Shown here in pieces: positions 8,208-16,022 of a stretch of DNA of 18,718 bases. Position 1 is the stretch's first letter; each line of letters opens with the position of its first letter. Both the position numbers and the translations under genes were made by a program. This DNA comes from Bacteroidia bacterium (lineage in GTDB: Bacteria; Bacteroidota; Bacteroidia; UKL13-3). The notes below the pieces were generated by a model. That model saw only the letters and a list, made by a program, of their open reading frames with translations, did not search any database and had not been told where the DNA came from. The stretch is taken from contig JACFNJ010000020.1 in the NCBI GenBank assembly GCA_019454865.1, forward strand, positions 1-18,718, in the 5' to 3' direction.

Positions 8208-10070
8208 ATGACAGAAAAAGTAATATATGACGAGAGCAGTATTCGTTCTTTAGATTGGCGTGAACATATAAGAATGCGTCCGGGTATGTATATCGGGAAG
8301 CTTGGAGATGGTGCATCGCCTGATGATGGGATATATATTCTTTTAAAAGAAACCCTCGATAATTGTATTGATGAACATACCATGGGTTTCGGTAAAACTA
8401 TTGATATTAAAATTTCAGAAGGAAATGTTTATGTTCGAGATTACGGTAGAGGAATTCCGCTTGGCAAATTGGTAGATGTAGTAAGTAAAATAAATACCGG
8501 TGGAAAGTATGATAGCAAGGCATTTCAAAAATCAGTTGGATTAAATGGTGTGGGAACTAAAGCCGTTAATGCTCTTTCGGTACACTTTAAAGTACAAGCT
8601 TTTCGCGAAGGACAAACCAAAATGGCAGAGTTCAGTAAAGGGGAGTTACTTAAAGAACATAAACTTACCGAAACCTTAGAACCGAATGGAACTGCTGTAT
8701 ATTTTACCCCTGATAATACTATTTTTAAAAACTATCATTTTATACCGGAGTATATTGAAAATATGCTTTGGAACTATGTTTTTTTAAATAGTGGATTAAC
8801 CATTTTATACAACAACAAAAAGTTTTACAGCAAAGATGGCTTGTTGGATTTATTAAAAAGAAAAACCAATGAAGCTAACTTACGGTATCCGATAATTCAC
8901 TTAAAAGGCGAAGATATAGAAGTAGCTATTACCCATGAAAATCAATATGGCGAAGAGTATTATAGCTTCGTAAACGGGCAACATACCACCCAAGGCGGAA
9001 CTCATTTGCTTGCATTTCGTGAGGCGTATGCCAAGGTAATTCGTGAATTTTACAAAAAAGAATTTGACCTTGCTGATATTCGGGCAAGTATAATTGCGGC
9101 AATAAGTGTACGTGTGCAAGAGCCTGTTTTTGAAAGCCAAACCAAAACCAAATTAGGCTCTACCAATGTTGCTCCGGATGGAGCCACAATGAAAAACTTT
9201 GTTAGCGATTTTCTTAAGAAAGCCTTAGACGATTATTTGCATAAAAACCCTGCAACAGCCGATGCCTTGCTTAAACGTATTTTGCAAAGCGAACGCGAGC
9301 GAAAAGATATGGCAGGAATTAAAAAACTTGCCAACGAACGTGCTAAAAAGGCTTCGTTGCATAATAAAAAATTAAGGGATTGTAGGTTTCATTACGATGA
9401 AGAGAAACAAGAGAAACGTTACGATACAACCTTGTTTATTACCGAAGGTGATAGCGCAAGCGGAAGTATAACCAAAAGCCGAGATGTGGAAACTCAAGCT
9501 GTTTTTAGCTTACGAGGAAAGCCATTGAATAGTTTTGGCTTAACTAAAAAAGTGGTGTACGAAAATGAAGAGTTTAATTTGCTTCAACATGCACTAAACA
9601 TTGAAGAAGGATTAGACGGGCTTCGGTATAATAGAATTGTAATAGCTACTGATGCCGATGTGGATGGTATGCATATCCGATTATTGATGCTTACTTTTTT
9701 CTTGCAATTTTTTCCGGATTTGGTTAAAAACGGACATGTGTATATTTTAGAAACGCCACTGTTTAGAGTACGTAATAAGCAACAAACCATTTATTGCTAC
9801 AGTGAAGAAGAAAAAATAAACGCTATACAAAAATTAGGAGGAAAACCCGAAATTACACGGTTTAAAGGTTTGGGTGAGATATCTCCTCAAGAGTTTGGAT
9901 TGTTTATTGGTGAAGACATTAAGCTTCAACCCGTGATATTAAAACAAGATACTACCATCAAAAACTTGTTGGAGTATTACATGGGTAAAAACACGTTGGA
10001 CAGACAAAATTTTATTATAGATAACTTACGAGTTGAAAAAGACTTAGCTGATGAAACTATTGGTAAATAA
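8208..10070 (+). CDS. parE: DNA topoisomerase IV subunit B (ATPase subunit)
   Basis: This 620-residue protein is a type IIA topoisomerase ATPase subunit. The GHKL ATPase domain has KETLDNCIDE (catalytic Glu48, Mg-binding Asn52), DYGRGIP (78-84) and the lid loop GLNGVGTKAVN (111-121). The transducer domain follows. The TOPRIM domain has EGDSASGS (Glu413) and TDADVDG (481-487, metal-binding Asp482/484/486). FSLRGKPLN and the motif EGDSASGS, with Ser replacing the usual Gly, are typical of Bacteroidota ParE; the ~170-residue GyrB insertion of proteobacteria is absent. The adjacent parC supports topoisomerase IV over gyrase. Together they decatenate daughter chromosomes. parC follows after 67 bp, probably in one operon. 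Confidence 0.93.
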   Translation: MTEKVIYDESSIRSLDWREHIRMRPGMYIGKLGDGASPDDGIYILLKETLDNCIDEHTMGFGKTIDIKISEGNVYVRDYGRGIPLGKLVDVVSKINTGGKYDSKAFQKSVGLNGVGTKAVNALSVHFKVQAFREGQTKMAEFSKGELLKEHKLTETLEPNGTAVYFTPDNTIFKNYHFIPEYIENMLWNYVFLNSGLTILYNNKKFYSKDGLLDLLKRKTNEANLRYPIIHLKGEDIEVAITHENQYGEEYYSFVNGQHTTQGGTHLLAFREAYAKVIREFYKKEFDLADIRASIIAAISVRVQEPVFESQTKTKLGSTNVAPDGATMKNFVSDFLKKALDDYLHKNPATADALLKRILQSERERKDMAGIKKLANERAKKASLHNKKLRDCRFHYDEEKQEKRYDTTLFITEGDSASGSITKSRDVETQAVFSLRGKPLNSFGLTKKVVYENEEFNLLQHALNIEEGLDGLRYNRIVIATDADVDGMHIRLLMLTFFLQFFPDLVKNGHVYILETPLFRVRNKQQTIYCYSEEEKINAIQKLGGKPEITRFKGLGEISPQEFGLFIGEDIKLQPVILKQDTTIKNLLEYYMGKNTLDRQNFIIDNLRVEKDLADETIGK

Positions 10071-10083
10071 GGAGATGTATAGA

Positions 10084-10102
10084 CTAATTAAACAATAATT
10101 AG
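10084..10102 (+). other. AT-only hairpin between parE and parC
   Basis: CTAATTA (10084-10090) and TAATTAG (10096-10102) form a perfect 7-bp inverted repeat with a 5-nt loop, followed by AAATTTTTTAA. The stem has a single G-C pair, so it would be weak; at most it could attenuate transcription or mark an mRNA processing point between the two subunit genes. Confidence 0.25.
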
Positions 10103-10137
10103 AAATTTTTTAATACGAACAAGAAGCGAATTAAGTA

Positions 10138-12852
10138 ATGGAGAACAACGAAGAAAACAATATAGAGCAGGTAGATGGATTGGATCAAGTAATTCCGGTA
10201 AGTGGATTATATGAAAACTGGTTTTTAGATTATGCATCGTATGTAATACTTGAGCGTGCTGTACCGGCAATGGAAGATGGCTTGAAGCCCGTGCAACGTA
10301 GAATTTTGCATGCTATGTACGAAATTGAAGATGGACGTTTTAATAAGGTTGCCAACGTTATCGGACAAACCATGCAGTTTCACCCACATGGCGATGCTGC
10401 TATTGGCGATGCATTGGTAGGCATCGGGCAAAAAGAGTTGCTGTTTGAAACACAAGGAAACTGGGGTGATGTTCGCACCGGTGATTCTGCTGCTGCGCCT
10501 CGTTATATTGAAGTTCGATTAAGCAAATTTGCGCAAGAAATAGCTTTCAACCCACAAACTACTAATTGGCAACTTTCATACGATGGTAGAAAACGCGAGC
10601 CGGTAACTTTACCAATGAAATTTCCATTGTTGTTGGCTCAGGGCGTAGAAGGTATTGCTGTAGGATTGGCAACTAAAATATTGCCACATAATTTTTGTGA
10701 AATTTTAAAAGCTGCAATTGATTGTACGAAAGGAAAAAGTTTTGAATTATATCCCGATTTTATTACAGGGGGGGCTATTGATGTTACTAATTACAATGGC
10801 GGTAGTAAAGGTAGCAAAGTAAGGGTTCGTGCAAAGATTGAGGAGGTAGATAAAAAAACATTACTTATTAAAGAAATTCCATTTTCAACTACTACGGGTG
10901 GTTTAATTGATAGCATATTAAAAGCAAATGATTCAGGAAAAATAAAAATTAAAAAGGTAATTGATAATACTGCCAAAGATGTAGAAATAGAAATACAATT
11001 AGCACCGGGTGTATCACCCGATATTACTATTGATGCCTTGTATGCATTTACCGATTGCGAAATAAGTATATCCCCAAATGCTTGTGTGGTGTATCAAGAT
11101 AAACCGGTATTTGTAGATGTAAATCAATTGATGCAAATATCTGTTGAACACACAAGAGAGTTACTTAAAAAAGAACTTGAAATTAAGCGTAGCGAGTTGC
11201 AAGAACAGTTTTTGTTTGCTTCGTTAGAAAAGTTGTTCATCAAAGATGAAATGTATATTGATTTTAAAAAGTACAGCGATAAGGAATCGTTGTTTGCTTA
11301 TTTGGATGAACGATTTAAAAAGTACAAAAAACAATTTATACGCGAAATTACAGCTGAAGATTACGACAAACTCACTAAAATCCCAATGATACGAATCACT
11401 CGATTTGATAGTATTAAGGCAGATGAATTAATGGCTCGTATTCAGGCTGAATTAGAGCAAGTGAATTACGATTTGGATAATCTAAAGGCATTTCAAATAA
11501 AATATTACGAGAACCTGCTTAAAAAATATGGTAAAGGCAGAGAACGCAAGACAGAAATAAAATTATTTGATACTATTCAAGCCAATCAGGTTGCAATTGC
11601 TAATCAAAAGTTATATGTAAACAGGGCAGAGGGCTTTGTGGGATACGGATTGAAAAAAGATGAATACATTACGGATTGTTCTGATATAGATGATATCATT
11701 GTTTTTAGAAGGGATGGAAGAATGATGGTAAGTAAAGTGCAAGACAAAGCCTTTATGGGTAAAGACATCATACATGTGGATGTGTTTCGCAAAAACGATG
11801 AACGCAGAGTTTATAATATGATTTATATTGATGGTAAAACCAAAACATCGTATGCAAAACGATTTAATGTGCTTGGTATTACTCGCGATAAAGAGTATGA
11901 TTTAACCACCGGAAGTCCAAATACCAAGGTTTTGTATTTTACTGCTAACCCAAATAGTGAAGCTGAATTGGTTGAAATTGCATTAAGCCCAATGAGCCAT
12001 GCACGTAAGCTTAATTTTGACTTTAACTTTGCTGAATTAGCCATCAAAGGTCGAGGAGTTCTGGGAAATATTGTAAGTAAGTATTTAATTAAATCCATAA
12101 AACTGAAAGCAAAAGGTGCAAGTACTTTAGGCGGTAGAAAAATTTGGTACGATGACGTACTAGGGCGTTTAAATATAGATAGCCGAGGTAAATTACTTGG
12201 CGAATTTGATACCAACGATGTAATTTTAGTAATTACTAAAGATGGAAACTATGAATTAACAAACTTTGAACTTACTAACCATTACAATGCTGAACAGGTA
12301 TTACACATTGGAAAATTTAAACCCAAAAAAGCTATAACCTTGTTGTACTTTAACGGTAAAGACAAAAATTATTTTGTAAAACGTTTTTATATCGAAACAC
12401 TTACCATAAACAAGCAATTCTTATGTATTCCGGAGGGAAAAGACAATAGAATAGTAATGGCTACTGATTATACTGAGCCAATAATAGTAATGGAAAGAAA
12501 AGGCGGAAAAGGCAAAGACAGTAATATTGAAGAAACGTATAACCTAGCACAATTTATTGAAGTTAAAGGATGGAAAGCAATAGGAAATAAATTAGTTGGA
12601 AAAGATTTTATCAGTGCAGCATTGGTTCAAAATGAAATAGAAGAGGAGGAAGACACTACGATTAAAAATGAAACAGTAAATGCAACTGAAAATTTACAAC
12701 AAACATTGCTTGTAAACGAAGACTTGTTGCAGCAAGAGCAAGAAAAAATAAAACGATTGTTAAGTGATGAGGACAGTTTGCTCAATAAAACTACTTCAAG
12801 GGAAAAACCAAAGAATACAAATACAAAAGACGATCAACCAAAACTGTTTTAA
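10138..12852 (+). CDS. parC: DNA topoisomerase IV subunit A (DNA cleavage subunit)
   Basis: The 904-residue protein is the breakage-reunion subunit partnered with the ParE just upstream. The winged-helix domain carries active-site Tyr123 in AAAPRYIEVRL, after HPHGDAAIGDALV (82-94), the region aligned to the quinolone-resistance-determining region. A tower and coiled-coil region covers about 320-490 (ITAEDYDKL, RIQAELEQVNYDLDNL). A C-terminal beta-pinwheel runs from about 500 to 810. No GyrA box (QRRGGKG) is present at the start of the pinwheel, supporting ParC over GyrA. A charged, low-complexity tail of about 90 residues (EEEED..., KEKPKN-like) makes it longer than E. coli ParC (752 residues), as is common in Bacteroidota. 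The position of the quinolone-contact Ser is Ala87 here. Confidence 0.93.
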   Translation: MENNEENNIEQVDGLDQVIPVSGLYENWFLDYASYVILERAVPAMEDGLKPVQRRILHAMYEIEDGRFNKVANVIGQTMQFHPHGDAAIGDALVGIGQKELLFETQGNWGDVRTGDSAAAPRYIEVRLSKFAQEIAFNPQTTNWQLSYDGRKREPVTLPMKFPLLLAQGVEGIAVGLATKILPHNFCEILKAAIDCTKGKSFELYPDFITGGAIDVTNYNGGSKGSKVRVRAKIEEVDKKTLLIKEIPFSTTTGGLIDSILKANDSGKIKIKKVIDNTAKDVEIEIQLAPGVSPDITIDALYAFTDCEISISPNACVVYQDKPVFVDVNQLMQISVEHTRELLKKELEIKRSELQEQFLFASLEKLFIKDEMYIDFKKYSDKESLFAYLDERFKKYKKQFIREITAEDYDKLTKIPMIRITRFDSIKADELMARIQAELEQVNYDLDNLKAFQIKYYENLLKKYGKGRERKTEIKLFDTIQANQVAIANQKLYVNRAEGFVGYGLKKDEYITDCSDIDDIIVFRRDGRMMVSKVQDKAFMGKDIIHVDVFRKNDERRVYNMIYIDGKTKTSYAKRFNVLGITRDKEYDLTTGSPNTKVLYFTANPNSEAELVEIALSPMSHARKLNFDFNFAELAIKGRGVLGNIVSKYLIKSIKLKAKGASTLGGRKIWYDDVLGRLNIDSRGKLLGEFDTNDVILVITKDGNYELTNFELTNHYNAEQVLHIGKFKPKKAITLLYFNGKDKNYFVKRFYIETLTINKQFLCIPEGKDNRIVMATDYTEPIIVMERKGGKGKDSNIEETYNLAQFIEVKGWKAIGNKLVGKDFISAALVQNEIEEEEDTTIKNETVNATENLQQTLLVNEDLLQQEQEKIKRLLSDEDSLLNKTTSREKPKNTNTKDDQPKLF

Positions 12853-12894
12853 TTCAATTTAGTTGTATTTACTACGAGTATTTTTATTTGTATA

Positions 12895-12914
12895 AAACTA
12901 TTTGAAAATAGTTT
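12895..12914 (+). terminator. Weak terminator-like hairpin after parC
   Basis: AAACTATTT (12895-12903) and AAATAGTTT (12906-12914) form an AT-rich inverted repeat, in practice about eight pairs with a 4-nt loop, followed by ATTAAGTTTTTG. It lies 42 bp past the parC stop. The stem contains only one G-C pair and the T-tract is displaced, so termination would be inefficient. Confidence 0.3.
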
Positions 12915-12923
12915 ATTAAGTTT

Positions 12924-12954
12924 TTGTGCTTCTACTTGTAATTCATTTGCTTTG
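12924..12954 (+). promoter_or_regulatory. Candidate promoter of the PNGase F-like gene
   Basis: TTG at 12924-12926 is followed after 20 bp by TTGCTTTG (12947-12954), one mismatch from TAnnTTTG, ending 17 bp before the ATG at 12972. A second register, TTCATTTG at 12942-12949, is also close to the -7 consensus but has a poor spacer. Confidence 0.35.
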
Positions 12955-12971
12955 CAGCAAATTTTAGGATT

Positions 12972-14372
12972 ATGTATAAAACCTTTACACTGCTTTTTTG
13001 TTTAATATTTACATCAAGCATTTTCGCATCCAATGGCGATACCATAAAAGTTTCCGTTTTTGATAAATACCACATGAGTAGTTACGGTAATCACAATCAA
13101 AAAGTGAAAATGCCGACAGCAGATAAAAAATTTCAACACATTTGGTTAAAATATACTTTGGGGTGTTTAAGCAATGGGCAATGTGAATGGGATTATACCA
13201 TCAAGCTGTTTGTACGCGAACATACCGGAAAAAATGACTCAACACTAAAGCAAGCACCTTATTTAAAAGTAAATGGTATTGCTAAAGATTCTATTGCATA
13301 TTCAACCATACCTACATGGGTAAATACATACAATTCCCAAAGCAAAACTACCGACTCCTCCTTATCTGCAACCATGTTGCTTACCTTTTATGCTGATACC
13401 TTGCATCCTATGGTAATGACGGATACACTACGCGTATATGCTGCAAACTATTGGCGATATTCGTTTGATTCATTAGGTGTGAAAACTGACTCTACTTGGG
13501 TGCCGGCTACTGCTGTCAGCTATCAAAGATATACTAACTATTACGATGTTTTTGAAATTGTAAACGACATCGAATTGGGTCGTTTGATTTCTCCTTATGC
13601 TAAAACCTTTCCTAAATCGTTTCAATACGATTATATTTATGATGTAACGGAGTATGCAGGATTGTTTCACGATTCAACCGAGTTTAGAATTCAATATCAA
13701 GGGTATTCCTACGGGTTTACTGCTACTTGGGATATGATAATGGTAGAGGGTATCCCAGCACAAGATGTAATTAAGGTAGAAAATATTTATAACGGAGGCT
13801 TTAATTATGGGCAATCAGTATCTATTGAAGAAGCACTTAAAGCTAAAACATTTACTGTACCCAATGGAACCAAAAAAGTAAAAGCACGGATAATTATTTC
13901 CGGACACGGTGGCGAAAACAATGAAAATTGTGCTGAGTTTTGTGCTAAAGAAATGTATTTAAAACTAAATGGAACACAAGTCGCAAAGCAATTAGTTTGG
14001 AAAGATGATTGCGGCTCGAATGCCATTACAGCGCAACCCGGAACCTGGGTGTATAACAGAGCAAATTGGTGCCCTGGCGAAAAAATACGAAACTTTGATT
14101 ACAACTTGGATGTAACAGCCGGGAGTACAAATACAATTGATTTGGATATGGAAGAGTTTACTGCAAATGGTGCTGCTAGTTACAATATTGCTTTGCAATT
14201 AATTTATTTCAGCGACTTTAATATACAAACCGATGCATCCATTGAGGAGATATTAGCACCTACTCGTTCATTTTGGCAAAGTCGCTACAACCCAATATGT
14301 GATAATGCCAAATTTGTAATGAAAAATTGGGGGAAAAGCCTATTACTGAAATTACCTTTTCATACCAAATAG
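12972..14372 (+). CDS. PNGase F-like secreted protein, N-terminal part of a frameshifted gene
   Basis: A signal peptide (1-19, ending SIFA) leads into both domains of the peptide-N-glycosidase F family, enzymes that cleave N-glycans from asparagine. Compared with Elizabethkingia PNGase F from memory, GQCEWD (69-74) aligns with its CDEWD, so Asp74 matches catalytic Asp60. IELGRLISPY and VTEYAGLFHDSTEFRIQY (about 200-242) align with IGRFITPY and VTDFKSLLSGNTELKIYT. NCAEFC (319-324) aligns with GCAEWC, so Glu322 matches Glu206. The run PGTWVYNRANWCPG (356-369) matches its PGNWAPDRAGWCPG. The third active-site residue, Glu118, falls on Gln243. Residues about 84-196 are an extra segment. After Trp453-Gly454 the frame changes to an unrelated LLLKLPFHTK tail, and the true continuation is in another frame (next entry). 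Glycosidase activity is not certain. Confidence 0.8.
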   Translation: MYKTFTLLFCLIFTSSIFASNGDTIKVSVFDKYHMSSYGNHNQKVKMPTADKKFQHIWLKYTLGCLSNGQCEWDYTIKLFVREHTGKNDSTLKQAPYLKVNGIAKDSIAYSTIPTWVNTYNSQSKTTDSSLSATMLLTFYADTLHPMVMTDTLRVYAANYWRYSFDSLGVKTDSTWVPATAVSYQRYTNYYDVFEIVNDIELGRLISPYAKTFPKSFQYDYIYDVTEYAGLFHDSTEFRIQYQGYSYGFTATWDMIMVEGIPAQDVIKVENIYNGGFNYGQSVSIEEALKAKTFTVPNGTKKVKARIIISGHGGENNENCAEFCAKEMYLKLNGTQVAKQLVWKDDCGSNAITAQPGTWVYNRANWCPGEKIRNFDYNLDVTAGSTNTIDLDMEEFTANGAASYNIALQLIYFSDFNIQTDASIEEILAPTRSFWQSRYNPICDNAKFVMKNWGKSLLLKLPFHTK

Positions 14373-15163
14373 GTAACGCACCCGAAAATAATTTGACATG
14401 GAACGGTAGTCTTGCTTCGTATGAAGAAAAAATAATTACTATACCATACATTAACTGGACTGGTGGAAATATAGATAGCATTTTTAAAGTGAAAATATTA
14501 ACGGTAAATGGTGCATCTGGTGATGATAATGCATACAATAATTACAAAGAAGAAGGGTTTAATTTACCTTATGTATTGCCAAGCTCTTTTGTAATAGAAA
14601 CCCGTACCAACAGTAAGCCTGAACAAAATAGTTACACCATTAAAGATGCCTATGGAAATGTAGTAAAGGAACGGAATTTTACAACTGCTAATACATTACA
14701 TAAAGACACTATAAGCTTAGGATTTGGATGTTATACTTTCCATTATACTGATAAAGGAGGAAATGGTCTTGGTTGGTGGGCTGCACCTTCAGAAGGCAGC
14801 GGCTCTTTGCGTATGCTTACTACTTCTACTCCGTTAAAAGTTTTGAAAAGTTTTAATACGGATTTTGGAAATTTTGTTCAATTGAATTTCCGTGTACAAC
14901 ATGCTCTTACCACTACTGAAAATTTCATAAAAGCTGAAGATGTAATATTATATCCAAATCCGGCAAGCACTACAATAACGGTGGAAGGATTTGCATACAG
15001 CCAAGCTACAATAACCGATATAGCAGGAAAAGTAGTAAAGCAAATTAATACAGCTACATCAAGCATTTCCATTCAGGATTTACCTACAGGAGTTTATTTG
15101 ATGCAACTAAAGGATTTAAACGGACAACAAATTGTGAAGAAATTTGTTGTTACAAAAAATTAA
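14327..15163 (+). CDS. C-terminal part of the PNGase F-like protein with T9SS type A sorting domain
   Basis: This frame is open from 14306 and has no ATG until well inside it; the only early start would be TTG 14327. It therefore looks like the continuation of the preceding gene, giving about 730 residues in all. It first encodes an adhesion-like segment (EITFSYQIGN...), then the pattern CYTFHYTDKGGNGLGWWAAPSEGSGSL seen in many exported Bacteroidota enzymes. The last 75 residues, from VILYPNPASTTITVEG through GVYLMQLKDLNGQQIVKKFVV, are a textbook type A C-terminal sorting domain, which directs secretion through the type IX machinery and anchoring to the cell surface. Without frame restoration the N-terminal product would lack this export signal. 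The stop is 6 bp from the convergent LOG-family gene. Confidence 0.8.
   Translation: MGEKPITEITFSYQIGNAPENNLTWNGSLASYEEKIITIPYINWTGGNIDSIFKVKILTVNGASGDDNAYNNYKEEGFNLPYVLPSSFVIETRTNSKPEQNSYTIKDAYGNVVKERNFTTANTLHKDTISLGFGCYTFHYTDKGGNGLGWWAAPSEGSGSLRMLTTSTPLKVLKSFNTDFGNFVQLNFRVQHALTTTENFIKAEDVILYPNPASTTITVEGFAYSQATITDIAGKVVKQINTATSSISIQDLPTGVYLMQLKDLNGQQIVKKFVVTKN
14329..14337 (+). other. Frameshift site (G5-A4 run) in the PNGase F-like gene
   Basis: Upstream codons read ATG AAA AAT TGG GGG AAA AGC. The downstream protein resumes as GAA AAG CCT, one base back, so a -1 shift or one extra G (G6) restores Trp-Gly-Glu-Lys-Pro. The two frames are both open only from 14306 to 14372, and this run of five G and four A is the only marked homopolymer junction in that overlap. 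The P-site GGG could re-pair after slipping, but the A-site AAA would meet GAA, so it is not a standard X-XXY-YYZ slippery heptamer. An indel or a sequencing error is more likely than programmed shifting. Confidence 0.7.
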
Positions 15164-15169
15164 CACCTA

Positions 15170-15955
15170 CTACTTTTTTGGTAAAATAGCGGTTTTATAA
15201 AACCACTCGCCAAGCCAGCGTTTTGGTTTTGGAGCTTTAGGATATTGCAACCCGAATTTGCCAATTGCATGTTTTTTAATATGCGCTACAGCTTCGTCTA
15301 TATCATCCGTTATTAGCAAATAGTTTTTAATTTCACTTGCTGATACCGTTTTGTTTTGAATCATATCATCGGTTAGTTCAATCAGGTTTTTCCAATATTC
15401 TTTACCAAACAACACCACCGGAAATTCTTGTATTTTTCCGGTTTGAATTAACGTTAATGCTTCAAACATTTCGTCCATTGTTCCCCACCCACCTGGCATT
15501 ATTACAAATGCATACGAGTATTTTACCAATAAAGTTTTTCGTACAAAAAAGTATTTAAACTCAACCGAAGTTTGTACATAAGGGTTTTCTTTTTGTTCGT
15601 GAGGTAGTATAATATTGCATCCAATAGATTTCCCGCCTACTTCAAATGCACCGCGGTTAGCTGCCTCCATTATTCCCGGTCCGCCTCCGGTTAGTACGGT
15701 AAATCCCAAGCAACTTATTTTTGCACCCATTTCTCTTGCTTGTATGTAGTACGGATGGTTCTCATCAAAACGGGCACTGCCAAATACCGTTACCGATGGT
15801 CCGATAAAATGTAGTTTTCTAAATCCTTTAATAAATTCTTTTAAAACATTAAATACAAACAGAAACTCTTTGGTACGCGATCGTGGTCCTTCTAAAAATC
15901 GTCTTTCGGAGTGTATTGTTTTTTCGGATTTGGTTTTTGCCATTTGCTTAATCAT
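15170..15955 (-). CDS. LOG-family (TIGR00730) Rossmann-fold protein, putative nucleoside 5'-monophosphate phosphoribohydrolase
   Basis: The 261-residue protein carries the two signatures of the family once mislabelled lysine decarboxylase: GGGPGIMEAANRGA (90-103) and PGGWGTMDE (154-162), plus the phosphate/ribose-site pair Arg139-Lys140 in FFVRK. Characterised relatives hydrolyse cytokinin riboside or AMP-type monophosphates to free base and ribose 5-phosphate; the substrate here is unknown. Two starts are possible: ATG 15955 (MIKQMAKTK) and ATG 15943 (MAKTKSEK); both leave about 45 basic residues before the Rossmann core. A terminator just upstream isolates it from hpd, so it needs its own promoter, which I could not identify. 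Confidence 0.88.
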   Translation of the reverse strand: MIKQMAKTKSEKTIHSERRFLEGPRSRTKEFLFVFNVLKEFIKGFRKLHFIGPSVTVFGSARFDENHPYYIQAREMGAKISCLGFTVLTGGGPGIMEAANRGAFEVGGKSIGCNIILPHEQKENPYVQTSVEFKYFFVRKTLLVKYSYAFVIMPGGWGTMDEMFEALTLIQTGKIQEFPVVLFGKEYWKNLIELTDDMIQNKTVSASEIKNYLLITDDIDEAVAHIKKHAIGKFGLQYPKAPKPKRWLGEWFYKTAILPKK

Positions 15956-15973
15956 TATTACTTGTACTAAAAT

Positions 15974-16004
15974 AAAAAAGACGCAACAAAATTGCGCCTT
16001 TTTT
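15974..16004 (-). terminator. Intrinsic terminator downstream of hpd
   Basis: On the minus strand GGCGCAA (15998-15992), a 5-nt loop and TTGCGTC (15986-15980) pair over seven positions, including one G-U wobble, and are followed by TTTTTT (15979-15974). It begins about 20 bp beyond the hpd stop. In the plus direction the wobble becomes an A-C mismatch, although T6 follows there as well, so it works better for hpd than for any rightward transcript. Confidence 0.75.
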
Positions 16005-16022
16005 ATTAACGAATTAATTGTT

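Noticed and set aside
12490..12515. ERKGGKG in ParC resembling a GyrA box (QRRGGKG)
   Set aside because: It lies near residue 785, at the end of the beta-pinwheel, not at its start where the GyrA box belongs, and it aligns with a variable Lys/Gly-rich stretch of Bacteroidota ParC. It does not make this a gyrase.
14330..14336. G-GGG-AAA as a programmed -1 slippery heptamer
   Set aside because: After slipping, the A-site codon would mismatch (AAA against GAA), and I saw no evident downstream stem. A homopolymer indel is simpler.
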